The notes below the pieces were generated by a model. The model was not told where the DNA came from, made no database searches, and saw only the letters and a list, made by a program, of their open reading frames with translations. Both the position numbers and the translations under genes were made by a program. From Firmicutes bacterium UBA3572 (lineage in GTDB: Bacteria > Bacillota > Desulfotomaculia > Desulfotomaculales > Desulforudaceae): 59,938 nucleotides of DNA. Positions 9,487 through 19,500 of the stretch are shown piece by piece; position 1 is the stretch's first letter, and the number at the start of each line of letters is the position of its first letter. The DNA lies in assembly GCA_002375985.1 (NCBI GenBank), contig DFNH01000037.1, positions 1 through 59,938 of the forward strand. The letters run 5' to 3'.

Positions 9487-11331
9487 TTACCGGATGATTA
9501 TCCGGTAATCCCGCAGCCAGGCGTTAACTTGGTAAAGATAGGCAAAGAGTTGCGGGCCGGCCAACAGCTGTCCGAACCAGGTGGGTCCGAAGGAAGACCC
9601 GTCGGTCCGGGCCAATTCACGGACTGTGTCCACGTTGATCAGCGGGAGCAGGGGGGACGCCGGGTCGTCCAGCACCCCCAGCAGCTTTTGGCGTGCTGCC
9701 TTCAGGTAGGACGGGTTGTGGGTCTTCGGGTACGGGCTCTTGCGGCGCTGTAGCACGGGTTCGGGCACCACATCCCGGAGTGCCAACCGCAGGATGCCCT
9801 TTTCCCGCCCGTCCCAGGTCTTTATGGCCCAGGGAATGTTCCAGATGTACTCCACCAACCGGTGGTCGCAGAACGGCACCCGCACTTCCAGGCCGGTGGC
9901 CATGCTCATGCGGTCCTTGCGGTCCAGCAGGGTGGTCATGAACCACAGGATATTCAGGTAGAACATTTCGCGCCGGCGGGCCTCCCCGGGGTCCTCGCCC
10001 GGGAGCCGGGGCACTTCGGCCAGGGTGTCCCGGTAGCGTTGGGCCACGTACTCCTCTGGGCGCATGGCCTCGGCCAGATCCGGGGCCAGCAGCCGCATCC
10101 GCGCCGGAGTGGATCTGGACCAGGGGAAGGTACCGGCGTTTAGGTCCTCTGGGCGGTGGAACCAGGGATAGCCCCCGAACACCTCGTCGGCGCACTCGCC
10201 GGAAAGGGCGACGGTGAAGTGCTTTTTGATCTCGCTGCAGAGAATGTGCAACGAGCCGTCCACGTCCACCATGCCCGGCAGGTCGCGCGCCCGGACGACC
10301 GTCTCCAGGGTGTTGATCAGTTCCGGGGTGTCGACCACCACGGGGTGGTGCACGGTGCCCAGCCATTCCGCTACCCGGTCCACCCAGAGGCTGTCGGCAT
10401 CGGGCTGGAAGGAGTTCGGGCGAAAGTATTGTTCGTTTCCCGCGTAGTCAATGGAATAGGTGTGCACCACGCCGCGTCCCTGTTTGGCGAAGGCCCGGCC
10501 GGCGAAGGTGGTGAGCGCGGTGGAGTCCAGCCCGCCCGAAAGCAGGGTGCACACGGGCACGTCGGCCACCAACTGTCGTTCCACCGCGTCCTGGAGCAGG
10601 TAGCGTACCTTTTCCGCGGTGGTGGGCAGGTCATCGGGATGCGGCCGGCTTTCCAACTGCCAGTACCGGCGGAGGCGCATACCGTTTTGGTCGAACACCA
10701 GGCAGTGACCGGGGCGCAGTTCCGCAATCCCACGAAAGACGCCGTGTCCCGGTGTGCGGGCCGGACCGAGCATGAAAACCTCGGCCAGCCCCTCCGCGTC
10801 CACTTCCGGCTGCACCGCAGGGTGGGCCAGGAGTGCCTTCGGTTCCGAACCGAACAGAAAGGCCGGACCGCGCCGGGCGTAAAACAGGGGTTTGACGCCC
10901 ATCCGGTCGCGGGCCATGAACAGGCGCTGGTCGTATGCACTCCACACGGCGAAGGCGAAGATACCGTTCAGGCGTTTCAGGCACTCCGGACCCCATTCCA
11001 TGAAGGACAGGAGCAGCGCCTCGGTGTCGGAGTGGCCGCGGAAGACGTGACCCCGCGCTTCCAGTTCCCGCCGCAACTCGGGCGTGTTATACAGCTCACC
11101 ATTATAGACCAAAACGTATTCCCGCTCTCCCAGGCGGCGGATCATGGGTTGACCCCCGCCCGCGGGGTCTACCACGATCAGGCGCCGGTGTCCCAGGGCG
11201 GCGCGTGCGGAGAGCCAGACGCCGGAGGCATCCGGTCCCCGGGCGGCCAGAGTCTCGGTCATTTCGGTGATCGCCGGGCGTTCCCGGCGCAGGTCACGCT
11301 CCCAGTCGATCCAACCTGCGATGCCGCACAT
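9487..11331 (-). CDS. asnB: asparagine synthase (glutamine-hydrolysing)
   Basis: Full-length class II amidotransferase of 614 residues. The N-terminal nucleophile Cys2 lies in MCGIAGW; the glutaminase half has the RLIVVDPAGGGQP and YNGELYN signatures. The synthetase half has the pyrophosphate loop LSGGLDS and ends with the PEPVLQRRKSPYPKTHNPSY part typical of this subgroup. It converts aspartate, ATP and glutamine to asparagine, glutamate and AMP. It points away from the PII-amt genes but sits beside them, which fits a nitrogen-assimilation cluster. Its start follows AAGGGTGAG, and its 5' untranslated region holds a large hairpin. Confidence 0.95.
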   Translation of the reverse strand: MCGIAGWIDWERDLRRERPAITEMTETLAARGPDASGVWLSARAALGHRRLIVVDPAGGGQPMIRRLGEREYVLVYNGELYNTPELRRELEARGHVFRGHSDTEALLLSFMEWGPECLKRLNGIFAFAVWSAYDQRLFMARDRMGVKPLFYARRGPAFLFGSEPKALLAHPAVQPEVDAEGLAEVFMLGPARTPGHGVFRGIAELRPGHCLVFDQNGMRLRRYWQLESRPHPDDLPTTAEKVRYLLQDAVERQLVADVPVCTLLSGGLDSTALTTFAGRAFAKQGRGVVHTYSIDYAGNEQYFRPNSFQPDADSLWVDRVAEWLGTVHHPVVVDTPELINTLETVVRARDLPGMVDVDGSLHILCSEIKKHFTVALSGECADEVFGGYPWFHRPEDLNAGTFPWSRSTPARMRLLAPDLAEAMRPEEYVAQRYRDTLAEVPRLPGEDPGEARRREMFYLNILWFMTTLLDRKDRMSMATGLEVRVPFCDHRLVEYIWNIPWAIKTWDGREKGILRLALRDVVPEPVLQRRKSPYPKTHNPSYLKAARQKLLGVLDDPASPLLPLINVDTVRELARTDGSSFGPTWFGQLLAGPQLFAYLYQVNAWLRDYRIIIR

Positions 11332-11365
11332 GTCAGTCTCTCACCCTTTCCAAGAACACGCGAAA

Positions 11366-11415
11366 GCGCCACGACGAGTAGTTCTGCTCTGAATTCCTTA
11401 CTCGTGGCGCCGTTG
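11366..11415 (-). promoter_or_regulatory. hairpin in the asnB leader
   Basis: An imperfect inverted repeat (GCGCCACGA-GTA arms around 20 loop bases) lies about 40-80 bases upstream of the asnB start on its coding strand. No run of T follows it on that strand, so it does not look like a simple terminator. It may affect mRNA stability or be a regulator-binding palindrome. Confidence 0.35.
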
Positions 11416-11618
11416 CCTTGAGTCGTTTATGAAGTTTCCGGTTCAGTTCTATCTTACGAGAGAGGACGGCGGGTTGGCATTCGACTTCTGTGGCAATAAA
11501 TGGCAATTGGGAGAGGGGCGTCTTCTTGTTGTTTTGGCGCCCTGCGACAAACCCCGAGAGTGCGGAGATCACAAGAGGTGTTTGGTGATTTGTATACAGG
11601 ATTCATTGAAAAAAGTGG

Positions 11619-11647
11619 TTGACGCCGGCCCAAGCAGCAGGTACTAT
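11619..11647 (+). promoter_or_regulatory. promoter of the PII-amt operon
   Basis: A -35 box TTGACG (11619-11624) and a -10 box TACTAT (11642-11647) with a 17-base spacer lie 142 bases upstream of the PII start. Transcription would begin right at the two hairpins described next. Confidence 0.6.
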
Positions 11648-11651
11648 TATA

Positions 11652-11731
11652 CCGTAGTTGCATACCGGCGATACAGTGTTGTATCGGGACTAGGCCTAGG
11701 ACGCCCTTCTCTGGAGGGCGTTTCTGTTTTC
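11652..11731 (+). promoter_or_regulatory. candidate ANTAR-type antiterminator and terminator in the PII-amt leader
   Basis: Two adjacent small hairpins are followed by an intrinsic terminator. The first, 11652-11668, has loop GTTGCA. The second, 11669-11686, is stem CGATAC/GTATCG with six-base loop AGTGTT, which has the A1 and G4 expected of ANTAR target loops; the first loop has only the G4. The terminator is stem ACGCCCT/AGGGCGT (11701-11721) followed by TTCTGTTTT. The PII start is 58 bases beyond, so read-through must be controlled. Two-hexaloop ANTAR elements are known before ammonium-transporter and PII genes in Clostridia. The match is by eye only, and no ANTAR protein is encoded in this window. 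Confidence 0.45.
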
Positions 11732-11788
11732 CCAGACCTTTTGCGGTTTGCCGGCTCCGCAACGGTTGGAGAAAGGAGGTGAGGTCGA

Positions 11789-12124
11789 ATGAAAAAAATC
11801 GAAGCGGTAATCCGTCCCGGCAAGTTTGAAGAAGTGAAGCAAGCGCTGGGCAAGTTTGGGATCAAGGGGATGACCGTCACCGATGTGCTGGGCTGCGGCC
11901 TGCAGCGCGGGCAGCGTGAGATCTATCGAGGGACTGAATTCATAAAGTTACTGCCCAAGGTGAAAATCGAAGTTGTGGTTCAAGAAGCTCTGGTGGACCA
12001 GGTGATTGACACCATTACCACCGTGGCCCGAACGGGCGAAGTGGGGGACGGCAAGATCTTCATCTATCCGGTGGAGAATGCCGTGAGGATCAGGACAGGT
12101 GAATCTGGTGACGCGGCGATTTAG
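11789..12124 (+). CDS. glnB: PII nitrogen regulatory protein
   Basis: A 111-residue PII protein (MKKIEAVIRPGKFEEVKQAL, LPKVKIEVVV, GEVGDGKIFIYPVE, VRIRTGE). PII trimers bind ATP/ADP and 2-oxoglutarate and gate ammonium transporters; the adjacent amt gene makes a GlnK role likely. The T-loop reads YRGTEFIKLLPK: the tyrosine uridylylated in enterobacteria (Tyr51) is Phe and the loop is one residue shorter, so classical uridylylation is not expected. The start has AAAGGAGGTGAGG upstream. The stop-to-amt gap is about 125 bases and holds a GC-rich imperfect hairpin. Confidence 0.95.
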   Translation: MKKIEAVIRPGKFEEVKQALGKFGIKGMTVTDVLGCGLQRGQREIYRGTEFIKLLPKVKIEVVVQEALVDQVIDTITTVARTGEVGDGKIFIYPVENAVRIRTGESGDAAI

Positions 12125-12249
12125 TCACCACGGCGGGCAATGGCGCCCCGGCGGGAATAAAACTCCCCCGGGGTACCTTCATTCTTAGCAGAATAAAAGC
12201 GCGCTTGTTTTCCGGGATGGTTCCGGTTAAACCTGAAAAGGAGTGACTG

Positions 12250-13650
12250 GTGATGAAGAACAGCGGACTGTTGAGATATTTGCGTTGGCGGGTGATTCTG
12301 CCCCTTACTCTGTTGTTGGTGGCCGTTCCGGGTTTGGCGCTGGCGGCGGAGGAGACGATCAGCCCGGCGGACACCGGTTTCATTCTGATGGCCTCGGCCT
12401 TCGTGATGTTGATGGTTCCGGGGGTGGCCCTTTTTTACGGCGGGATGGTCTCCCGGCGGAATGTGGTGAACACCCTGATGATGTGCTTTGCCATGCTTTG
12501 CCTACTTTCCATCGTGTGGGTGTTGTGGGGATACAGCCTGGCCTTCGGCACCAGCACCGCGGGACTAATCGGTTCGCTTGAGTTTCTTGGCTTCCGGGGT
12601 GTCGGCATGGAGGCGGCGGGCACTCTGCCGCACCTGGCCTTCGCGGTTTTCCAGATGATGTTCTGCGCCCTGACGGTCGCCCTGATCGCCGGGGCATACG
12701 TGGAAAGAATGCGTTTCGGCGCTTTTCTGCTCTTCGGTGTGCTGTGGGCGACCTTTGTTTACGCGCCCCTCTGCCACTGGGTGTGGGGCGGTGGCTGGAT
12801 CGGAGAGATGGGAGCCCTGGACTTTGCGGGCGGTAAGGTGGTGCATCTCAGTAGCGGGGTGGCCGCGCTGGTCGGCGCCCTGGTGCTCGGTGCCCGCAAA
12901 GGCTTCGGCCAGCGGCCCATGCCGCCGCACAACCTGCCGCTTGTGCTCCTGGGGGCGGCGATGCTGTGGTTCGGCTGGTTCGGTTTCAACGCCGGCAGTG
13001 CCTTGGAAGTCGGCGGCTTGGCGGCCAGCGCCTTTGTGGTCACCCAGATCGCGGCGGCCGCCGCGGCGATCGGCTGGGCTTTCGCCGAGTGGGTCCGGCA
13101 CGGAAAGCCGACGCTCCTGGGTGCTGCTTCCGGCTGCATTGCCGGTCTGGTGGCCATCACGCCGGCGGCGGGCTTCGTGGGACCCCTGGCGGCCCTCGTC
13201 ATCGGGTTTTCCGGCGGCTTACTGTGCTTCGTGATGGTGACCATTGTCAAGCACAAGCTCGGTTATGATGACTCCCTCGACGTGTTCGGCATTCACGGGG
13301 TGGCGGGCGCCTGGGGGGCGCTGTTGACCGGCGTCTTTGCCGCGGCGGCCATCGGCGGCACGCCCGGGCTTTTAGAAGGCAATCCGGCCCAGGTTGGAAT
13401 CCAGGCGGTCGCCGTGCTAGCTACCTTTGTCTTCGTGGCGGTGGCTACTTTCATCCTGCTGAAGCTGGTGGGTGTCTTCGTACCGCTGCGGGTGTCGGAG
13501 AACGACGAGGACACCGGCCTGGACCTCAGCCAGCACGGCGAGGACGCTTACAGCGATTACGTCGGCGGCGGCGTACTGTACCGCGAGTCGCCCGGGGCTT
13601 CGGCTACAGCCCGGTCCGAGGTTGCGCCGGCGCCGTCGAACGCAAACTAG
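12250..13650 (+). CDS. amt: ammonium transporter Amt
   Basis: A 466-residue channel of the Amt/Mep/Rh family. A signal-like hydrophobic N-terminus (residues 14-33, ending ALAAEE) is followed by about 11 membrane segments. Family motifs are FYGGMVSRRNV, DFAGGKVVHLSSG (pore His near residue 199), LWFGWFGFNAGS and DDSLDVFGIHGVAGAWG (pore His near 349), so the twin-histidine pore is intact. The charged C-terminal tail has an acidic NDEDTGLDLSQHGEDAYSD stretch. ATG at 12250 or 12253 follows AAAAGGAGTGACTG. It lies downstream of PII in the same transcript, so PII probably blocks the pore when nitrogen is sufficient. Confidence 0.96.
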   Translation: MMKNSGLLRYLRWRVILPLTLLLVAVPGLALAAEETISPADTGFILMASAFVMLMVPGVALFYGGMVSRRNVVNTLMMCFAMLCLLSIVWVLWGYSLAFGTSTAGLIGSLEFLGFRGVGMEAAGTLPHLAFAVFQMMFCALTVALIAGAYVERMRFGAFLLFGVLWATFVYAPLCHWVWGGGWIGEMGALDFAGGKVVHLSSGVAALVGALVLGARKGFGQRPMPPHNLPLVLLGAAMLWFGWFGFNAGSALEVGGLAASAFVVTQIAAAAAAIGWAFAEWVRHGKPTLLGAASGCIAGLVAITPAAGFVGPLAALVIGFSGGLLCFVMVTIVKHKLGYDDSLDVFGIHGVAGAWGALLTGVFAAAAIGGTPGLLEGNPAQVGIQAVAVLATFVFVAVATFILLKLVGVFVPLRVSENDEDTGLDLSQHGEDAYSDYVGGGVLYRESPGASATARSEVAPAPSNAN

Positions 13651-13695
13651 ACTGCTTGCGGTCCCCAAGACCGGATGCCGGGTGTCAGATAATGT

Positions 13696-13735
13696 CCTCC
13701 ACCGGAGCCGTACAGCTCCGGTGGAGGCTTTCGTT
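13696..13735 (+). terminator. terminator after amt
   Basis: A perfect 13-base-pair stem (CCTCCACCGGAGC with GCTCCGGTGGAGG, loop CGTACA) is followed by CTTTCGTT. It should end the PII-amt transcript. Confidence 0.8.
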
Positions 13736-13758
13736 ACTGTTTCTTCTCCGGTAAGAAG

Positions 13759-14517
13759 GTGATGCTGATGTTTTGCGGTCCGGTTGAAAAGAAAAAGGCG
13801 CGGCGGGCGCTGGTGATTCAGAACGTAGAGATCGAAGGGAGCGGTGTTATCGGGCACACTATGTGCCGGGCGGGGTGGGAACTAGACCTCAGGATGATGG
13901 AGGACCCACGAGTAGTCCTCCCGCTCTCCCTGCGGGGCTACCAAGCCCTGATCATTCTGGGCGGGCCGATGAATGTTTACGAAACGAAGACCTATCCCTA
14001 CCTGTACCAGGTCGACGAACTCGTGACCCAGGGACTGTACGCCGGCGTGCCGATGCTGGGCATCTGCCTGGGGGCGCAGATTCTGGCCAAGAACCTGGGT
14101 GCGCCGGTGGTACGCAACGACAAGCCCGAAATCGGCTGGTATGACGTGCAGCTGACCCGGCAAGGTTTGGAGTCCCCGCTTTTTGCCGGGCTCCCTGATC
14201 ATTTTCCGGTGTTCCAGTGGCATGGGGACCGGTTTTATATCCCGGAGGGTGCGCTCCACCTGGCCGCCTCGGAAGACTGTACGGAACAGGCCTTTTCCTA
14301 CGATGACCGGGTTTTCGGCCTGCAGTTTCACCTGGAGGTAACGGTCCAGATGATCGGTACCTGGCTGGCGGCGTACCACGACGAGATCCTTGATTTTGGC
14401 GGTGCCGCGGCGGTTGCGGAGACGGAACGGTTCACCCGGAAGCTGTGGGTGTCCCATTACCGGCGGGCGCTGCGGCTGGCGCGCAACTGGCTGGCGGTCT
14501 GCGACCGGTTGGTATAG
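13759..14517 (+). CDS. class I glutamine amidotransferase, GMP-synthase-like
   Basis: A stand-alone GATase1 protein of about 250 residues. The catalytic triad is visible: Cys in LGICLGAQILA (near residue 103) and His-x-Glu in GLQFHLEV; the accessory FQWHGDRF is typical of the GMP-synthase-like group. Such proteins hydrolyse glutamine or an amide or gamma-glutamyl substrate; the partner or acceptor is not evident. The start is uncertain among GTG 13759, ATG 13762 and ATG 13768; spacing from AAGGTG favours 13768. It is followed 38 bases later by nadE, in the same direction. Confidence 0.85.
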   Translation: MMLMFCGPVEKKKARRALVIQNVEIEGSGVIGHTMCRAGWELDLRMMEDPRVVLPLSLRGYQALIILGGPMNVYETKTYPYLYQVDELVTQGLYAGVPMLGICLGAQILAKNLGAPVVRNDKPEIGWYDVQLTRQGLESPLFAGLPDHFPVFQWHGDRFYIPEGALHLAASEDCTEQAFSYDDRVFGLQFHLEVTVQMIGTWLAAYHDEILDFGGAAAVAETERFTRKLWVSHYRRALRLARNWLAVCDRLV

Positions 14518-14555
14518 CCTTTGAGTTTGCCGAATCTATGACGGGGGTGGCGTTA

Positions 14556-16187
14556 ATGCGCATCGCCGTGGCCCAAATCAACCCCACGGTTGGGGATATC
14601 AGCGGTAACACGGAGCTGATCGTGGCGGCAACCGGGCGCGCGCGCGAAGCGGCGGCCGACCTGGTGGTTTTCCCCGAACTAGCCGTATGCGGGTACCCAC
14701 CGAAGGACCTGCTCTGCCGCGGCGACTTTCTGGACGCGGTGGAAGCGGGCCTGGACCGTATTCGCGCGGCCACCACCGGCATCGCGGTATTGGTGGGCGC
14801 CCCGGTGCGCGGGGAAGGCGGAGGATTGCTTAATGCGGCCGTGCTGTTGTGTGACCGGCAGGTAGCGGACCGCACGGCCAAAACGCTTCTCCCGGAATAC
14901 GACGTGTTTGACGAGCGGCGGTACTTCACCCCGGGCACAGAGCAGCGGCCCCTGACCTTACGGGGCCTAAGGCTTGGAGTGACGGTGTGCGAGGACATCT
15001 GGAACATCGGTGGCGTGGCGGGAATCCCGCCCTATCCGGTCGATCCGGTCAGGATGCTCGCCGGGCAGGGCGTGGACCTTTTTATCAACCTTTCCGCTTC
15101 GCCCTACCACCTGGGAAAGCAGCGGCAGCGCCGGGAGGTAGTCGGCGCGGTCGCCGCCCGGTACAGTCGCCCGGTGTTGTACGTGAATCAGGTCGGGGGT
15201 AATGACGACCTGGTGTTTGACGGGGCCAGTTTCTTGGCCGACCGCCGCGGTCGGCCGGTGCTCCGGGGCCAAGCTTTCGACTCCGACTTTTGGGTCTTCA
15301 ATCTCGAGGACGTGGACCGGCTGCCGGCTCCCTGCGCCGAGCCGGAGGAAGGCGCGCCGTCGGTTTACCAGGCTCTGGTTCTGGGTCTTAAGGATTACCT
15401 GCGCAAGACCGGCTTCCGCAAGGCGGTGGTGGGGCTTTCCGGCGGCATTGACTCGGCGGTTACGGCGGCCGTTGCCGTGGCGGCGCTGGGTGCCGAAAAC
15501 GTGCTGGGGGTGAGTATGCCCTCCCGGTACTCGTCCCGGAGTAGCCTGGAAGACGCCCGTGAACTGGCCCGGCGCCTGGGCATCGAGTTTCGGGTTCTGC
15601 CGATCGACGCCCACTTCCAGTCCTTTCTGAACCAATTCAATCCCGGCGGACGGGCCGTGTACGACTTGGCCGAGGAAAACGTCCAAGCCCGGCTCCGGGG
15701 CAATATCCTGATGTTCATTTCCAACCGGGAGGGGCACCTGGTGCTGAGCACCGGTAACAAGTCGGAAACCGCCGTGGGCTACACCACCCTGTACGGGGAT
15801 ATGGCCGGGGGGCTGGCCGTACTGGCGGACGTGCCCAAGGTCATGGTGTACGAACTGGCCGCTTACATCAACCGCGAACAGGAACTCATTCCCTACAACA
15901 TCATCCGGAAGGTGCCCTCCGCCGAACTTCGACCCGGGCAGGTGGACGAGGACAGCCTGCCGCCCTACCCGATCCTGGACGGCATCCTGCAGGCTTACAT
16001 CGAAGACGGTTTGCCGGTACGCCAAATTGTGGCGCGGGGTTACGCCGAACCGGTGGTGCGGCGCGTAATCGCTATGGTCGACCGGGCGGAGTACAAGCGG
16101 CGCCAGGCCGCGCCCGGCCTCAAGGTCACCTCCAAGGCCTTCGGCCCCGGCCGACGCTTTCCCATCGCGCAACGCTGGATTCCGTGA
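14556..16187 (+). CDS. nadE: glutamine-dependent NAD+ synthetase
   Basis: 543 residues from the ATG that follows GGGGGTGG; the longer open frame overlapping the previous gene lacks a site. The N-terminal nitrilase-type glutaminase has Glu41 (FPEL), Lys109 (KTLLPEYDVF) and Cys145 (TVCEDIW). The C-terminal ATP-pyrophosphatase domain has the loop GLSGGIDSAV (Ser near 295) and the NKSE motif STGNKSETAVGY. It makes NAD+ from nicotinate adenine dinucleotide with ammonia channelled from glutamine. It is probably co-transcribed with the amidotransferase before it. Confidence 0.95.
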   Translation: MRIAVAQINPTVGDISGNTELIVAATGRAREAAADLVVFPELAVCGYPPKDLLCRGDFLDAVEAGLDRIRAATTGIAVLVGAPVRGEGGGLLNAAVLLCDRQVADRTAKTLLPEYDVFDERRYFTPGTEQRPLTLRGLRLGVTVCEDIWNIGGVAGIPPYPVDPVRMLAGQGVDLFINLSASPYHLGKQRQRREVVGAVAARYSRPVLYVNQVGGNDDLVFDGASFLADRRGRPVLRGQAFDSDFWVFNLEDVDRLPAPCAEPEEGAPSVYQALVLGLKDYLRKTGFRKAVVGLSGGIDSAVTAAVAVAALGAENVLGVSMPSRYSSRSSLEDARELARRLGIEFRVLPIDAHFQSFLNQFNPGGRAVYDLAEENVQARLRGNILMFISNREGHLVLSTGNKSETAVGYTTLYGDMAGGLAVLADVPKVMVYELAAYINREQELIPYNIIRKVPSAELRPGQVDEDSLPPYPILDGILQAYIEDGLPVRQIVARGYAEPVVRRVIAMVDRAEYKRRQAAPGLKVTSKAFGPGRRFPIAQRWIP

Positions 16188-16300
16188 ACAACGTCCGAGC
16201 AGCTTATTATAACTAAACTAACTATGATTTTATAAATAAAGTTAAGATGCGCTGCTGTGGAACGGCTGGAGCAAGCGTAGCCCTATTTGATACGGTGGAA

Positions 16301-16327
16301 GGGGTGCATGCGCACCCGGTTTTTTTT
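16301..16327 (+). terminator. terminator after nadE
   Basis: Stem GGGTGC/GCACCC with loop ATGC is followed by GG and eight T. It lies 115 bases past the nadE stop and insulates the following cluster. Confidence 0.75.
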
Positions 16328-16454
16328 GCGCGTTCGGTGTGGCTTCTGTCCTGTAGGGTGCGGATCCCGACCGGCGGGCACCCGCACGCGGCGATTAAAC
16401 GGCCTTTAAACATAACCATCTCATTCATAATTCTGATAATTTTCAGTAGGATTC

Positions 16455-16483
16455 TTGGCGAGGATTACCGAATCTGTTATTAC
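16455..16483 (+). promoter_or_regulatory. candidate promoter of the four-gene cluster
   Basis: TTGGCG (16455-16460) and TATTAC (16478-16483) with a 17-base spacer lie 50 bases upstream of the DUF499 gene. Both boxes deviate from consensus, so it would be a weak promoter. Confidence 0.4.
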
Positions 16484-16532
16484 ATATGTAAAGCTTCTCA
16501 ATCAACGGAGTCTGTAAATGGGAGGGTGAAAG

Positions 16533-19500
16533 GTGAAATCGGTGCTGGACACATGCAAACCGCGGTCCGAAATCCTGGCGGGCACGTTTAATCCGGAAGT
16601 CTTCACTGCGTCGCTCAGCCCTATCATTGAGTATTACCACAGTGGTCGGGGCGCTATAGACAGTATTTATGCCAATGCGGAGCTCTTTTTCCGGGAAGCC
16701 ACCTATCCGACCCAGGGTCTGCGTTTGGCGCTGGCGGAGGTGTTCGGCCGCATTGCAGGTGATATGACCGTGCCGGCCATTCACCGGCTGGAAACGGCTT
16801 TTGGGGGCGGCAAGACCCATACGCTGATCGCCTGCACGCACATCGCCCATAGGGGCGCCGAACTGCGTGATGTTATTCACGATATTCTCGATCCGGAGCT
16901 CTTACCCGAGCCCGGTTCCGTTGTCGTCGCCGGCGTGGCGGGCGACGAAATCCCCGTACACAAGCCCAAGGGTGACGCTCTGGTGCCCTACACCTTATGG
17001 GGCGAGATCGCGTATCAAATCGGCGGGGAAAGCCTTTACCGGGAAGTGGAAGCGGAAGCGAGCTCCCACGCCGCGCCCGGCCGGACTTATTTTGAGCGGG
17101 TGTTTGCCGGCCGTAAGGCCCTCATCATGCTGGACGAACTGGCCCAGTACGCGGCGCGGTTGGAAGCGGCCCGGCCCGACGGCGCCAGCCAACTGGCTGC
17201 CTTTCTAATGTCGCTGCACGGATATGCCCGCAACCACCCCGGCATAGCGGTGGTGCTCACCCTGGCCAGCGCTACGGACGCCTTTGCCAGGCAAACGGAA
17301 CATCTGGCCAAGCTGATCGGCCAGGTGCGTGGCGAAGAAATCAGCGCGGACGATGCCCTGGGTATCGGTGAAAAGGCCGTGAAGGGTGTGGCCAGTGTGG
17401 TGGCCCGTGATGCCGTGCAGATTACGCCGGTGCAGGCCGCGGAGATTTCCTCCGTGCTGGCCAAGCGGCTGTTCGTGTCCGTGGACCGCGAGGCGGCTAG
17501 GGCCGCCGCCGAAGAATACATGTCCATGTACCGCCGGAACTCAAGCCTTTTGCCGGAGGCGGCTTCCAATGAGGATTTCAAGGACCGCATGGTGGCCACT
17601 TACCCGTTTCACCCTACCCTGGTGGACTTTTTGAACAAGAAATTGGCCATCGCCGAAAACTTCCAGGGCACCCGCGGCGTGTTGCGCGTGCTTTCCCTGG
17701 CGGTGCGCAGTTTATGGCAAAAGCGCCAGCCGGTGCCCATGCTTCACGCGTGCCACCTGGACCTGCGCTCGGAGCGGGTGGTCAACGAAATCCTGGGCCG
17801 CACAGGCAGCTCGGACCTGCTGCCGGTATTGAACGCCGATGTGGGGGGCGTGGATACCGGCAGCCTGGAAGGGGGGCACAGCAACGCGGAACTGGCCGAC
17901 CGGCGCAACCCGCATCCCGAAGGTTACCCCCTTTACGAGTACACTTGGAAGACCGTTTTCCTGCACAGCCTGGTGGGCCGCGAGGAAGGCCTGGAATCCA
18001 AAATCTTCGGCCTCACCGCGCCGGAAGCGCTATTTTGCGTATCCTTCCCGGGCTTAACACCTCCGCAGGTGCGCACCGCCCTGGAGGAAATAAGCGAAAG
18101 CGCCTTTTACCTGCGGTACGAGCAGGGGAGGTATTACGCCAGCAACGAGCCCACCATCAACAGCGTTTTGGCCAGGATCCGCCGCACGCTCAGCGCGGAC
18201 CAGGTAAGGAACCTGCTCCAGGCGGCGGCGCGTAAAATTGTCGCCGGCAGTTCCCACCTGTTCCAAATCGAGCACGACGTTTCGTTGCCCGAGCACTTGC
18301 CGGATGGCAAGGGCAGGCCCGTGTTGGGCGTGGTCTCGCTGGCCGCGGAAACCGTTGATGTTGAAGCTATGGTGACCACCAAGGGAATGAACAAGCCCCG
18401 CGAGCAGCAAAACCTCGTATTCATCCTGGTTCCGGAAACCGTCAGGGTAAAAGGAAGCGATGAACAAGGGGAACTGTTTCCAAACCTGAATACCCGAGCG
18501 CAGGAGGTGTGGCAGCGCCTTGAAGCCATTGCCCGCCAGGTCAAGGCTATGCGTGTGCTCACCGAAAGGCCCCAGAGTTACGGCGTTAATCCCCGCCGCC
18601 TGGAGGAAGACGATTTTCGCAATCGCCGTGCCGAGCGCGAGAAGGCCCTGGAAACTGCCGTTTCAGGTATATATACCGGGCTTTATTACCCCTCAACCAC
18701 GGGGCATATCGTGCGCAGGGAAATAAAGACGGCCGGCGGTGAGGGCGGCTTGCCCTTTATTGAGCTGATACGCCAAACATTAATCAAGGACGGTAAACTG
18801 CTCACCGGTGATAACACCACCCAATCCGACCTCATCAATCTGAGCAAGCTCTTTTTCGAACACGGCGACACCATCACCGTGGAAAAACTGCGCCAGAGTT
18901 TTTGCTGTGTGCGCACCTGGCCGGTGCTGGAAAACCCCGGGATTCTGGAACAGGTTGTGCGGGCCGGGGTGCAAAAGGGTGTGTGGTGCGTCTTCCGCAT
19001 GGGTGCCGAAGAGAGCATTAAACCGGCCGAATTCTACTACCGGGACAACGAGATTCCCATGGGCGTGGATTTGTCCGGCGGCAATTACCTGCTGATTACC
19101 CCGCAGGGTGCCAAGCAGCGCGGCTGGACGGAAGAGAGGAAATTCGACCCGTCCAGGGCCAAAGAAGAAGTAATGTATACCGTGGCGCAAAACGGCACGG
19201 CCACGTTCCGCGAGGTAACGGAGAAGTACGCCGAGAAACACGGGGAGATACCGGGCCCTGACTTCGAAGAAGCCGTGGTGGCCATGGTTAAGGACGGCCG
19301 CCTGCTGGCCTTCCGGGGCACGGCGGATCAAACCGAGAAGCCCGAACTGATCCAGGGGGCCGAGGCGGTTCTTTACACCCCGCAGCCCAGCGATGTTCTC
19401 ATCACGCCGGCCGAAGCCGCCAAGCGGGGGTGGATTACCACCGGGCGGCGCAGCCTCAACCTGGGGGGCAAAGAAGGGGCCGGGACGATACTGCCCCTGT

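Larger units (their letters stand above)
16188..16531. other. AT-rich gap before the defence-like cluster
   Basis: A 344-base stretch without a convincing gene. It starts AT-rich after nadE, contains a terminator at 16301-16327 and ends with the candidate promoter of the four-gene cluster. The change in composition next to nadE is compatible with an insertion boundary, but no repeat or att site is visible. Confidence 0.5.

Noticed and set aside
10156..11421. 421-codon frame antisense to asnB
   Set aside because: A shadow of the GC-rich asnB coding sequence; AsnB is unmistakable on the other strand.
14445..14555. Longer NadE start inside the amidotransferase gene
   Set aside because: It would add 37 unconserved residues and lacks a ribosome site; MRIAVAQINPTVGD is the usual NadE N-terminus.
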